In this document: in pieces, positions 1 through 9,583 of the stretch
Numbering within the stretch: the first letter of the stretch is position 1
How the letters are laid out: every line of letters begins with the position of its first letter
Source of the DNA: Rubrivivax sp.
Lineage (GTDB): Bacteria > Pseudomonadota > Gammaproteobacteria > Burkholderiales > Burkholderiaceae_C
DNA: 37,128 bases
Direction of reading: 5' to 3'
Assembly (NCBI GenBank): GCA_025458805.1
Contig: JALORQ010000003.1
Location: forward strand, 1 to 37,128
Translations under genes and position numbers: made by a program
The notes under the pieces: model-generated
What the model was told of the DNA's origin: nothing
Databases searched by the model: none
Seen by the model: the letters and a program-made list of their open reading frames with translations, nothing else

Positions 1-336
1 ACAGCCAGCGGGATCGGTCAGCAGCCAGGCGGCCGGTTCAAAAGTTACCTCGGCACGTTGCTTCAGAACGATCCGTTCTTAGTCGAATTCAGCAGCGACG
101 TCAGCCCTACCTCCGTCTTCAGCGGAGCTGCGCCCGGTCCGGGCGACCTCTGGCTCGCCTTCGAGGATTTCTCGCTCGGTAGCCCGAGCGTGCAGTCGTG
201 GGAGTACACCGTCGGCATCCAGGTGGAAGCCAGCGCATCGCAGCCGGTGCCCGAGCCTGCCACGGTGGCACTGGTGGGTGCCGCGTTGCTGGCGATGACG
301 GGCTTGTCGACGACGCGCCGCCGCAAAGGCGCCTGA
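1..336 (+). CDS. PEP-CTERM sorting domain protein, 3' end only
   Basis: The frame is open from the first base of the window, so the gene begins upstream and only the last 111 residues are visible. The C-terminus has the full PEP-CTERM signature: a VPEPAT motif, a hydrophobic helix of about 20 residues, and a basic tail ending RRRKGA. In this family the tail is a sorting signal processed by exosortase EpsH/XrtA-type systems, which places the protein at the outer surface or in exopolysaccharide. The visible upstream part (SPSVQSWEYTVGIQ) resembles the end of a beta-rich secreted domain, but its function cannot be told. The sorting call is firm; the role of the protein is unknown. Confidence 0.87.
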   Translation, partial: TASGIGQQPGGRFKSYLGTLLQNDPFLVEFSSDVSPTSVFSGAAPGPGDLWLAFEDFSLGSPSVQSWEYTVGIQVEASASQPVPEPATVALVGAALLAMTGLSTTRRRKGA

Positions 337-338
337 CC

Positions 339-366
339 GGCCGGGCACGAAGCGCGCGGCCCGGCC
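339..366 (+). terminator. GC-rich hairpin directly after the PEP-CTERM gene
   Basis: A perfect 8-bp inverted repeat, GGCCGGGC (339-346) and GCCCGGCC (359-366), with a 12-nt loop, begins two bases after the stop codon. Its position suits transcription termination or 3' end protection, but no T-tract follows, so a classical intrinsic terminator is not proven. Confidence 0.45.
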
Positions 367-391
367 ATCCACAACGGCCTCATCACGGCCC

Positions 392-541
392 CTGCGCGCG
401 GCCGTCGATGCGCAGCACGCCGCCGTCCTGCTGGTGGGCATCTTCGTGGGGCCCGTGGTGCTGGCAGTGGGCTACACGCTGCTGGAGGCGTGGATGCACG
501 AGCGCGAGGAGCCTCCAGCACCGCCCGATTGCGGTGCTTGA
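392..541 (+). other. Possible small membrane peptide or gene remnant
   Basis: One frame reads a convincing membrane helix (VLLVGIFVGPVVLAVGYTLL) followed by a charged, proline-rich tail and a TGA at 539-541. No ATG or GTG with a ribosome binding site lies at the front; the only plausible initiator is CTG at 392. It could be the 3' end of a small membrane protein gene whose 5' end was lost when the adjoining transposon fragment arrived. I do not recognise a family. Confidence 0.22.
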
Positions 542-727
542 CGGCGTGTACCGGTGCGACGCCGATGGCGTGCCGGCCTATGTCGAGTCCCAAGCGCCCA
601 CCGACGACGAGTTGCACGCACTGCTGCAGACGGTCATCACCCGGCTCATGAAGATGCTCACGCGCCGCGGAGTGCTGGTGGAGGACATGGGCTGGCCGCG
701 CTGGTGCCGCGGCCGCGGCCGCGACGG
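516..727 (+). pseudogene. IS91-type (Y2) transposase remnant with internal deletion
   Basis: Frame 3 from about 528 reads IAVLDGVYR, then APTDDEL, then TRLMKMLTRRGVLVEDMG. This is the order of motifs in IS91-like transposases (LDGVY, APT..EL, LLTRRGVLVE). At about 690 the likeness jumps to another frame, where LAALVPRPRP (692-721) matches the 'LAALVPRPR' motif that in full-length proteins lies some 150-200 residues further on and precedes LIRFHGV. The middle of the gene has therefore been deleted out of frame and both ends are missing. No start codon, no terminal sequences and no functional product are present. Family recognition is from memory of conserved motifs. Confidence 0.6.
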
Positions 728-1007
728 ACCGGCCGACCAGATAGCTGCCGCTCGCGAACGACTCCTGATGGCCGGTCGCTCCCGTTCAGACGTTGGCAAA
801 CCGGTCGTCGACCGGTCTCCATGCCGTGCCTGCCTTCGGGCGCAACGTACTCGCTTCGGCTGCCGCGCCGGTCGACCCGCATCCGCCGCGCCACGACGTC
901 TCCAGTTCGAGCCCCACCGGCGCGGCCGCCACCGGCTTCCTGCCGAGCCTGCGGCCGGCGGTGCACGACGCGATCGAGGTGCGGCCGGGGCCGGTGCGCG
1001 GCGGCGC
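728..1007. other. Intergenic, no gene recognised
   Basis: This stretch lies between the transposase fragment and the stop codon of the leftward isomerase gene. Several frames stay open because of the high GC content, but none shows a coherent protein, domain or ribosome binding site. It may be more decayed transposon or former gene sequence. Confidence 0.5.
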
Positions 1008-1604
1008 TCAGCCCGCGCTCAGGGCAGCCTCGCGCACGAAGTCCAGCCGGTCCTGGCCGAAGAACATCGCGTCGCCGACGAAGACCGTCGGCGCGCCGAA
1101 GACGCCGCGCGCCACGGCCTCCTCGGTGGCGGCCACGAGCGCGGCCTTGACCTCGGGGTCGGCCACCAGCGCCTGGAAGGCCGCCGGGTCCAGCCCGGCG
1201 CCGGCCAGCACCTCGGCCAGCACCGCCGGGTCACCGAGGTCGCGCGGCCGCACCCACATCGCGTGGAACACCGCGTCGAGGTAGCCCGGCACCGCCTGCG
1301 GCTGGCGCATCTGCAGCCCGGTCGCGCCGCGCATCAGCGTCAGCGTGTTGATCGGGAAGTGCGGGTTGAACGCGAAGGGCACGTCCCAGCGCCGGGCCCA
1401 GCGCTGCAGGTCCTGGTGCATCCAGCGGCCCTTGGCCGGCACCGTGACCGGGCTGGCGTTGCCGGTGGCCTTGAAGACGCCGCCCAGCAGCATCGGGCGC
1501 CACACGAGCGTGGCCCCGGTCTCGCGGGCGATGCGCGGCAGCTGCGTGTGCGCCAGGTAGGTCGTCGGGCTGCCGAAGTCGAACCAGAACTCGATCGTCG
1601 CCAT
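1008..1604 (-). CDS. 2-hydroxychromene-2-carboxylate isomerase / DsbA-family (kappa GST-like) protein
   Basis: This 198-residue protein has the thioredoxin-fold DsbA/kappa-GST architecture. It opens with EFWFDFGSPTTYLA, where Ser12 sits at the usual glutathione-activating position. Other family marks are WRPMLLGGVFKATGN (residues about 36-50), FNPHFPINTL (about 78-87) and the C-terminal GVFGAPTVFVGDAMFFGQDRL. HCCA isomerases use glutathione to isomerise 2-hydroxychromene-2-carboxylate in naphthalene degradation, but many homologues sit outside such pathways. Here no other naphthalene genes are near. The gene begins one base after the stop of the upstream SDR gene, so the two are almost surely co-translated. 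The substrate is unknown. Confidence 0.85.
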   Translation of the reverse strand: MATIEFWFDFGSPTTYLAHTQLPRIARETGATLVWRPMLLGGVFKATGNASPVTVPAKGRWMHQDLQRWARRWDVPFAFNPHFPINTLTLMRGATGLQMRQPQAVPGYLDAVFHAMWVRPRDLGDPAVLAEVLAGAGLDPAAFQALVADPEVKAALVAATEEAVARGVFGAPTVFVGDAMFFGQDRLDFVREAALSAG

Positions 1605-1605
1605 C

Positions 1606-2334
1606 TCACCAGGTCTCCATCCAGGGGCGAAGGTCCATCTCGTGCGTCCAGGCGCTGCGCGGCTGGCGGTGGATCTGCCAGTAGGCCTCGGCGATGTGCT
1701 CCGGGTCCAGGATGCCGTCCCGGTCCTTCAGCGCGTAACGCTGCGGGAAGTTCTGCGCGATGAACTCGGTGTCGATCGCGCCGTCGATCACCACGTGCGC
1801 CACGTGCAGGCCCTGCGGCCCCATCTCGCGCGCCAGGCTCTGCGCCAGCGCGCGCAGCGCGTGCTTGGCGCCGGCAAAGGCGCAGAAGCCGGCACCGCCG
1901 CGCAGGCTGGCGGTGGCGCCGGTGAAGAGGACGGTGCCGCGCCCGCGCGGGCCCATCGTGCGCGCCGCCTCGCGCCCCACCAGGAAGCCGGCCAGCGCGG
2001 CCATCTCCCAGACCTTGCGGTAGACGCGCTCGGTGGTCTCGACGACCGGGAAGCGCACGTTGGCACCGACGTTGAAGACCACCACCTCCAGCGGCGCGAT
2101 CTCGCGCTCGATGTGCGCGAACAGCCCGGTCACCGCTGCCTCGTCGCGCGCATCGGAGCCGAAGCCGTGGGCCTGCCCGCCCTCGGCGCGGATGCGCTGC
2201 ACCAGCGGCTCGAGCTTGTCTGCCGTGCGGCGCGTCACGCAGGCGATGTAGCCCTCGCGGGCGAAGCGGCGCGCGATGGCGCCGCCGGTGGCGTCGCCGG
2301 CACCGACGACGAGCATGGCGCGGGGCGGGTTCAT
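1606..2334 (-). CDS. SDR-family oxidoreductase with Phe in place of the catalytic Tyr
   Basis: A 242-residue short-chain dehydrogenase/reductase-fold protein. The N-terminus has a variant nucleotide-binding loop (VVGAGDATGGAIA) in place of TGxxxGIG, and VVFNVGAN replaces the NNAG strand. TGATASLRGGAG supplies the Ser region, but the YxxxK motif reads FAGAK (CAFAGAKHALRAL), so the usual proton-donating tyrosine is phenylalanine. Closely similar proteins with FxxxK are, as I recall, common in proteobacteria, so this is probably a conserved subfamily and not a new mutation. It may bind NAD(P) without ordinary dehydrogenase chemistry. It is coupled to the downstream isomerase (1-nt gap). Confidence 0.82.
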   Translation of the reverse strand: MNPPRAMLVVGAGDATGGAIARRFAREGYIACVTRRTADKLEPLVQRIRAEGGQAHGFGSDARDEAAVTGLFAHIEREIAPLEVVVFNVGANVRFPVVETTERVYRKVWEMAALAGFLVGREAARTMGPRGRGTVLFTGATASLRGGAGFCAFAGAKHALRALAQSLAREMGPQGLHVAHVVIDGAIDTEFIAQNFPQRYALKDRDGILDPEHIAEAYWQIHRQPRSAWTHEMDLRPWMETW

Positions 2335-2455
2335 CGGCTCATCGTACCCGCGCAGACAGCACGCGCCAGCCCGGCCCGTCGGCCGGTGCCGGCGCCGACC
2401 CGAGCACCGCGTCGCCAGCCCGCACGCCGGCCCGCACCCGCCGCCCCACGCGCGC

Positions 2456-4369
<1,914 letters not shown>

Positions 4370-4398
4370 CGGGTCGGGTGCGGCGGCTCGCGCCGCGC

Positions 4399-6387
4399 TC
4401 AGGCCGCCGCGGGCAGCGCCGGGGTCGCGCCGGCCACTGCGTCGCGCCCCTGGCCCTTGGCCCGGTAGAGCTGGCGGTCGGCCTCCGCGAGCAGCGCGTC
4501 GAAGCTGCCGACGCCGGGCCCGCGCTCGGCCACGCCCATCGAGAACGTGACGCGGCGCCCGGCCGGCAGCACGCCGGCCATCTCGGCCGCCAGCGACTCG
4601 CGCAGCCTCAGGAAGACCGCGCCGAGGTCGGACGCGTGGGCGCCGGGCATGACGAGCAGCCATTCCTCGCCGCCCCAGCGGCCGAGCCGGTCGGGCGCGC
4701 GCAGCACGCGCGAGCCGGCCGCGGCGAAGGCCTTCAGCACGCGGTCGCCGCAGGCGTGGCCGTGGGCATCGTTGATCTGCTTGAAGTGGTCGAGGTCGAC
4801 CAGCGCCACCGCCAGCGGCAGCTGCAGCCGCTCGGCGAGCGCGAACTGCTCCTCGCCGAAGGCCACCAGCGCGCGGCGGTTGGGCAGCCCGGTCAGCTCG
4901 TCGCGCAGCGCCAGGTCGGCCAGCCTGCGGCGGCGCACGAACGCACGCCGCGCGAGCCAGGCACCGGCCGCGACGGCAGCGAGCAGTGCCGCCAGCAGCA
5001 GCAGCAGCGCCCGCTGCCGCTCGCCCCGCACGGCGAGCTCGTGCCGCGCCTCGTCGGCGGCGCGGCGCAGCGCGGCGTTCTCGGCCTCGCGCCGCGCCGT
5101 CTCGTACACCGCCTGCAGGCGCCGGGCATCGCGGTCGCGGCGTTCGCGCTCGGCGCGGCGCGACAGCTCGACGAAGCGCTCGAGCTCGGCATAGGCCTCG
5201 GCATGGCGGCCCAGCGCCTGCAGGCCGCGCGCCGCGCTGCGCGCGGCGAGCACGCGGTGGTGCGGCAGCGGGTCGGCGTCGGCGAGCGCGCGCAGGCGCT
5301 GGATCTCCTGGTCGAGCTCGGCGGCGCGGGTCGGGCCGTCGACGTGCAGCGCCAGCGCCTCGACGACCTGGGTCTGCGCGGTGACCGCACGCGCGCCGAG
5401 CCCGGCCGCGGCACCGTGGCGCAGTGCCTCGCGCGCGTGACGCAGCGTGCGCGCCGCGTCGCGCTGCAGCAGCGCCACCTCCGCCAGCCCTTCGTGCGCG
5501 CGCGCGACGATCGATGCGTCGGCCACCGCGCTGCCGAGCGCCAGCGCCTCGTCGAAGCTCGCGCTCGCCCGCTCGAGCTGGCCGGCGTCGATCAGCGCCC
5601 AGCCGAAGTCGTCGAGCAGCCAGGCGCGCTGGTAGCGCGCCGGCAGGCCTTCCAGCGCATCGAGCGCGCGCTGGAAGTAGACCTCGGCCGGCGTCGGCAC
5701 GCCGATGCGGCCGGCCAGCAGCGCCATCGCGCCGAGCGCGTAGGCGCGCTGGCCGCGGTCGCCGAGCTGTGCGCCGCAGCGCTCGCTGGCCTCCAGCGCC
5801 TGCCAGGCCTCGTCGGTGACGTCGAGCTCCTGATGGATCCAGGCGTCGACCGCCGAGACCGTGCAGGCGAGTGCCGCGTCACCGTCGGCCTGCGCGGCCG
5901 CTGCGAGCGCGGACTGGGCGCGGCGGAAAGCGTCGACGTCCTGCGGCAGCGGGCCCGCGAGTCGCTCGAACGCCTCGAGCCAGCGCGCCTGCCGCGTGTC
6001 GCCGGGCCGCAGCGCACGCCGCGCCAGCCCGAGCTCGTCCACCGCGGCGGCATCGTGGTCGGTCTGGACGAACACCTCGACCCGCCCGAGCCGCAGCCAG
6101 AACTCGGTGTCGCGGTCACCGCCGGCCTGGGCCGCCGCGATGGCGCCCTGCGCCAGCGCGAGCGCCGCGCGCGGGTCGTCGAGCGCGCGCGTGGCCACGT
6201 AGACCAGCGGCGGCGGCCGCCGGCCGTCGCCTGCCGTCGCACTGGAGGCAGCCGGAGCGGCCGCGAACGCCGGCGACGCGACGACGGCGAGGCCCAGCAT
6301 CAGCACGACCGCGATGCCGCGCAGGCCGCGCGTGCGGCGCCCGCGCGCGCTCGCCCGGCGGGGGAACGGTCGCGTTACGGCTCGCAC
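4399..6387 (-). CDS. Membrane diguanylate cyclase with periplasmic TPR-like sensor and GGDEF domain
   Basis: Read from a GTG at 6387 (G-rich tract about 8 nt upstream), the protein has 662 residues. It begins with a signal peptide (GIAVVLMLGLAVVASPAFA), then about 400 residues of Ala/Leu-rich helical repeats that look like TPRs and should lie in the periplasm. A short coiled coil and one membrane helix (about residues 460-482) follow, then a C-terminal GGDEF domain. The active loop is GGEEW (about 572-576), a GG(D/E)EF variant with Trp for Phe. RAPD, five residues before it, is a standard RxxD inhibitory site. It should make c-di-GMP from two GTP and be product-inhibited. The gene begins 16 nt after the upstream gene. 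The true start is uncertain by several codons. Confidence 0.85.
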   Translation of the reverse strand: MRAVTRPFPRRASARGRRTRGLRGIAVVLMLGLAVVASPAFAAAPAASSATAGDGRRPPPLVYVATRALDDPRAALALAQGAIAAAQAGGDRDTEFWLRLGRVEVFVQTDHDAAAVDELGLARRALRPGDTRQARWLEAFERLAGPLPQDVDAFRRAQSALAAAAQADGDAALACTVSAVDAWIHQELDVTDEAWQALEASERCGAQLGDRGQRAYALGAMALLAGRIGVPTPAEVYFQRALDALEGLPARYQRAWLLDDFGWALIDAGQLERASASFDEALALGSAVADASIVARAHEGLAEVALLQRDAARTLRHAREALRHGAAAGLGARAVTAQTQVVEALALHVDGPTRAAELDQEIQRLRALADADPLPHHRVLAARSAARGLQALGRHAEAYAELERFVELSRRAERERRDRDARRLQAVYETARREAENAALRRAADEARHELAVRGERQRALLLLLAALLAAVAAGAWLARRAFVRRRRLADLALRDELTGLPNRRALVAFGEEQFALAERLQLPLAVALVDLDHFKQINDAHGHACGDRVLKAFAAAGSRVLRAPDRLGRWGGEEWLLVMPGAHASDLGAVFLRLRESLAAEMAGVLPAGRRVTFSMGVAERGPGVGSFDALLAEADRQLYRAKGQGRDAVAGATPALPAAA

Positions 6388-6403
6388 GCGCGCGCCCCCG
6401 CGG

Positions 6404-7378
6404 TCAGCGCCCGGAGAGCGCGCGCGTCGAGGCCGCGCGCCAGTTGCCGTCGCCGAGCGTGCGCTCGAGCTCGCGGCAGGCATCGACGACCTTGACGACA
6501 TGTGCGTCGTCGCTGGCGCGGGCCGCCTCGACGATGCGGTCCCAGGTCCACGGTTCGGGCAGCGGCGCGCCCTCCTGCGCGCCGCTGGCGCGATGGGCCG
6601 CGGCATAGGCCAGCCAGTACTGCATGCGCGCCGACGCCGCGTCGTCGGTGAAGGGCTCGATGACGCCGAAGGCGCGCGCGCTGGTCACGAGATGCAGCGC
6701 GACGAAGTTGCCGCTGGCCGCATACAGCGTCGCCGCGTGGCGCGCGAGCCGCGGCAGCGTCTCGTCGTCGATCGCGACCTTCGAGGCCTGGCGGGCGAAG
6801 CCGGGGTGACGTGCGACCTCGTCCATGTGCTCGATGACGAGCGCCTCCGACGGCCGCGGGCCGAGCGGCAGCGCGCGCAGCTTGTGCAGCACGGCCAGCG
6901 GGTCGAGCGCGGCGCGTGCGGACGGCACCGGGGCATCGCCGAGCGGCAGGAAGCGGCTCGCCCAGTAGGCCAGTCCGTCGGCCAGTTCGCCCGCGTGGCC
7001 GACCTCGAGCGCGTAGGCGGTGCGGATCAGCCCGTGGAAGGCCGCCGCGCCGCAGCCGCGCATCAGCGTCGGCAGGGTCTGGGCGAGCACCGCCGCGCCC
7101 CCTTCGTGGCCGAGCCACTCGACGAACAGCGCGCGGTACGCGGGCCACGCCGCCGGGTCGCCGAGACGGCCCGCCCAGGGGTCGCCGGCCGGCCAGGGCG
7201 CGGGCGGCGGCGCCGGCTCGAGCAGCGCCCGCTGGCGCATCGCGAACTCCGCGAGCCTGTGGTCGTCGGCGCCCAGGCGACGCAGCGCGACCAGCGCCAT
7301 CGGCAGCAGGTTGCTCGAGCCGCCGCCGTACTCGGGCGCGTGGCGCACCCCGTCGTCGAGCAGCGAGCGCAGCGACAT
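6404..7378 (-). CDS. Questin oxidase-like family protein (DUF4243)
   Basis: A 324-residue soluble protein, almost all helical. The opening RHAPEYGGGSSNLLPMALVALRRLG and the central RGCGAAAFHGLIRTAYAL and GLAYWASRFLPLG segments match the questin oxidase-like family (DUF4243). Conserved histidines are seen in FHGLIR, VEWLGHEGG and HLVTSARAFG. In fungi the founding member performs a Baeyer-Villiger-type ring opening of the anthraquinone questin; bacterial members have no assigned substrate. Its neighbours, gshB upstream (30 nt) and the cyclase gene downstream (16 nt), do not point to a pathway. Family call firm, function open. Confidence 0.75.
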   Translation of the reverse strand: MSLRSLLDDGVRHAPEYGGGSSNLLPMALVALRRLGADDHRLAEFAMRQRALLEPAPPPAPWPAGDPWAGRLGDPAAWPAYRALFVEWLGHEGGAAVLAQTLPTLMRGCGAAAFHGLIRTAYALEVGHAGELADGLAYWASRFLPLGDAPVPSARAALDPLAVLHKLRALPLGPRPSEALVIEHMDEVARHPGFARQASKVAIDDETLPRLARHAATLYAASGNFVALHLVTSARAFGVIEPFTDDAASARMQYWLAYAAAHRASGAQEGAPLPEPWTWDRIVEAARASDDAHVVKVVDACRELERTLGDGNWRAASTRALSGR

Positions 7379-7408
7379 CGACCCGACTCCGCGACGCGCC
7401 GGCCCGCG

Positions 7409-8359
7409 CTAGGCCAGCGCCGCACCGAGCGCGTCGAGGAAGCGCGCCGCGACGTCGAAGCCGGTCTGGTCCATGATCTCGCGGAAGCAGGTCGGGCTGG
7501 TCACGTTGATCTCGGTGAGGCAGTCGCCGATGACGTCGAGCCCGACGAGCAGCAGCCCGCGACCGGCGAGCACGGGCCCCAGCGCCCCGGCGATCTCGCG
7601 GTCGCGCGCGGACAGCGCCCGCGCGACGCCCTTGCCGCCGGCCGCGAGGTTGCCGCGGATCTCGCTGCCCTGCGGGATGCGCGCGAGCGCCCAGGGCACC
7701 GGCTCGCCGCCGATCACGAGGATGCGCTTGTCGCCCTGCGCGATCTCGGGCAGGAACTTCTGCACCATGATCGTCGTCGCGCCGTGGCGGTTGAGCGTTT
7801 CGACGATGCTGCCGAGGTTGAGCCCGTCGTCGCCGACGCGGAAGATCCCCATGCCGCCCATGCCGTCGAGCGGCTTGAGGATGATCTCGCGGTGCTCGGC
7901 GTGGAAGGCCTTGACGTCGGCCGCGTCGCGCGTGACGAGCGTCGGCGCGATGAAGTCCGGGAACTCGAGGATCGCGAGCTTCTCCGGGTGGTCGCGCACC
8001 GCCTGCGGGCGGTTGAAGACGCGCGCGCCGTCGCGCTCGGCCTGCTGCAGCAGGTGCGTGGCGTAGAAGTACTCGCTGTCGAACGGCGGGTCCTTGCGCA
8101 TCAGCACGGCGTCGGCGTCGGCCAGCGGCCGCTCGCGGGCGTCGCCCGTGGCGCGGAACCAGGCCTCGTCCTCGCGCCCGGTGAGCTCGATCCCTCGCAC
8201 CCGGCCGACGACCGGCCCGCCGCGCCGCCAGTGCAGGTCACTCGGCTCGCAGGCCATCAGGCGGTGGCCGCGCCGGGCCGCCTCGCGCATCATCGCGAAG
8301 GTCGAGTCCTTGGACGGTTTGAAGCTCTCCAGCGGGTCGGCGACGAACAGCAGGTCCAT
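7409..8359 (-). CDS. gshB: Glutathione synthetase
   Basis: A 316-residue protein, the same length as E. coli GshB, of the ATP-grasp fold. It begins LLFVADPLESFKPSKDST, the typical GshB N-terminus that binds gamma-glutamylcysteine. MRKDPPFDSEYFYATHLL (about residues 87-104), KPLDGMGGMGIFRV (glycine-rich ATP loop), GDKRILVIGGEPVPWALAR and EINVTSPTCFREI (metal and ATP ligands) are all intact. It joins glycine to gamma-Glu-Cys with ATP in the cytoplasm. The partner gshA lies upstream in the same leftward run, separated by kup and benE; the gap to benE is 18 nt, so joint transcription is likely. Confidence 0.96.
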   Translation of the reverse strand: MDLLFVADPLESFKPSKDSTFAMMREAARRGHRLMACEPSDLHWRRGGPVVGRVRGIELTGREDEAWFRATGDARERPLADADAVLMRKDPPFDSEYFYATHLLQQAERDGARVFNRPQAVRDHPEKLAILEFPDFIAPTLVTRDAADVKAFHAEHREIILKPLDGMGGMGIFRVGDDGLNLGSIVETLNRHGATTIMVQKFLPEIAQGDKRILVIGGEPVPWALARIPQGSEIRGNLAAGGKGVARALSARDREIAGALGPVLAGRGLLLVGLDVIGDCLTEINVTSPTCFREIMDQTGFDVAARFLDALGAALA

Positions 8360-8377
8360 GGCGGCGCGCGGCGGGCG

Positions 8378-9541
8378 TCAGCGGAAGGGCCGCCAGTGTT
8401 GCACAGCGAGCACCGACGCGCCCGCGACCACGCCCCAGAACGCCGACCCGATCCCCCACAGCACGACGCCGCTGGCGGTGACGAGGAAGGTGACGAGCGC
8501 GGCGTCGCGGCGGCGCTCGTCGGTCATCGCCGCGTGCAGCCCGCTGCCGATGGTGCCCACCAGCGCCAGCCCGGCGACCGCGAGCACCAGGGCGTTCGGG
8601 AACGCCGCGACGAGCCCGACGACCGCGCCGCCGAGCAGGCCGAGCGCGACGTAGAAGACCCCGGCCATGACCGCGGCCATGTAGCGGCGCGCGGGATCCT
8701 CGCCCGCCTCGCGGCCCATGCAGATCGCCGCCGTGATCGCCGCCAAGTTGAGCGCGAAGGCGCCGAAAGGCGCCAGCAGCAATGTCGCGACGCCGGTCGT
8801 CGCGACGACCGGAGAGACCGGCACGTCGTAGCCCGCGGCGCGCTGCGCGGCCACCCCAGGCAGGTTCTGCGAGGCCATCGTGACGACGAACAGCGGCAGC
8901 GCGATCCCGACCGCGGCCGCGACGCTGAACGACGGCGCGGTGAAGACCGGCCACGCAGGCGCCCAGTCGATCGCGGCAACGTCCAGCCGCCCCTGCAGCG
9001 CGGCCACGCCGATGCCCGCCGCGAGCACGCCCGGCACGGCATAACGGGGCCAGGCGCGGCGGCCGACGAGCCAGACGGCGAACATCGCCGTCACCAGCAG
9101 CGTGTCGTGCTGCAGGGAGACGAAGGCGTCGAAGGCGAAGCGCGCCAGCACGCCGGCCAGCAGCGCGGCCGCGAGCGCCTGCGGGATGCGGCCCATCGCG
9201 CGCTCGAACCAGCCGCTGGCGCCGGCGACGACGACGAGGAGCGCGCTGATCACGAACGCGCCGACCGCCTCGGCCATCGGGACGCCGGCGCCGGCGGTGA
9301 CGAGCAGCGCGGCGCCGGGCGTCGACCACGCGGTGAGCACCGGCATGCGGTACCACAGGCTGAGCCCGGCGCTCGTCAGCCCCATGCCGATGCCCAGCGC
9401 CCAGATCCACGACGCGGTCTGCGCCGGCGTCGCGCCCAGCGCGGCGGCGGCCTGGATCACGATGACCACCGAGCTCGTGAACCCCACGAGCACGGCGACG
9501 AACCCGGCCACGACGGCCGGCAGCGACAGGTCGCGCAGCAT
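8378..9541 (-). CDS. benE: BenE-family benzoate/aromatic acid transporter
   Basis: A 387-residue integral membrane protein with about 12 hydrophobic segments and the BenE pattern: LPAVVAGFVAVLVGFTSSVVIV at the start, ALGIGMGLTSAGLSLWYRMPVLTAWSTPGAALL (residues about 48-80) and MASQNLPGVA in the second half. BenE proteins move benzoate with protons across the inner membrane. No benzoate catabolic genes are present in the window, so the substrate is not supported by context. The purine-rich sequence beside the ATG is on the wrong strand and gives no Shine-Dalgarno for this gene; coupling to kup (42 nt upstream) may matter. Confidence 0.88.
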   Translation of the reverse strand: MLRDLSLPAVVAGFVAVLVGFTSSVVIVIQAAAALGATPAQTASWIWALGIGMGLTSAGLSLWYRMPVLTAWSTPGAALLVTAGAGVPMAEAVGAFVISALLVVVAGASGWFERAMGRIPQALAAALLAGVLARFAFDAFVSLQHDTLLVTAMFAVWLVGRRAWPRYAVPGVLAAGIGVAALQGRLDVAAIDWAPAWPVFTAPSFSVAAAVGIALPLFVVTMASQNLPGVAAQRAAGYDVPVSPVVATTGVATLLLAPFGAFALNLAAITAAICMGREAGEDPARRYMAAVMAGVFYVALGLLGGAVVGLVAAFPNALVLAVAGLALVGTIGSGLHAAMTDERRRDAALVTFLVTASGVVLWGIGSAFWGVVAGASVLAVQHWRPFR

Positions 9542-9556
9542 CGGGGGAGGATATCG

Positions 9557-9572
9557 GGCGCCGCGCGGCGCC
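9557..9572. repeat. Perfect 16-bp GC palindrome between kup and benE
   Basis: GGCGCCGCGCGGCGCC is self-complementary and fills much of the 42-bp gap between the kup stop and the benE start. In RNA it could form a short tight hairpin that partly uncouples benE from kup, or it may simply reflect GC bias. Confidence 0.35.
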
Positions 9573-9583
9573 GGCCGGGCTCG

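Noticed and set aside
1008-1604. Naphthalene degradation operon, because of the HCCA-isomerase-like gene
   Set aside because: No dioxygenase, dehydrogenase or aldolase of such a pathway is nearby; the family is broad.
198-1763. A 521-codon + strand frame as one protein
   Set aside because: Only a short part (about 528-690) resembles a transposase; the rest overlaps the PEP-CTERM gene out of frame and is antisense to the isomerase gene.
9542-9552. GGGGGAGG as ribosome binding site next to the benE start
   Set aside because: It is on the + strand while benE is transcribed from the - strand, where it reads CCTCCCCC.
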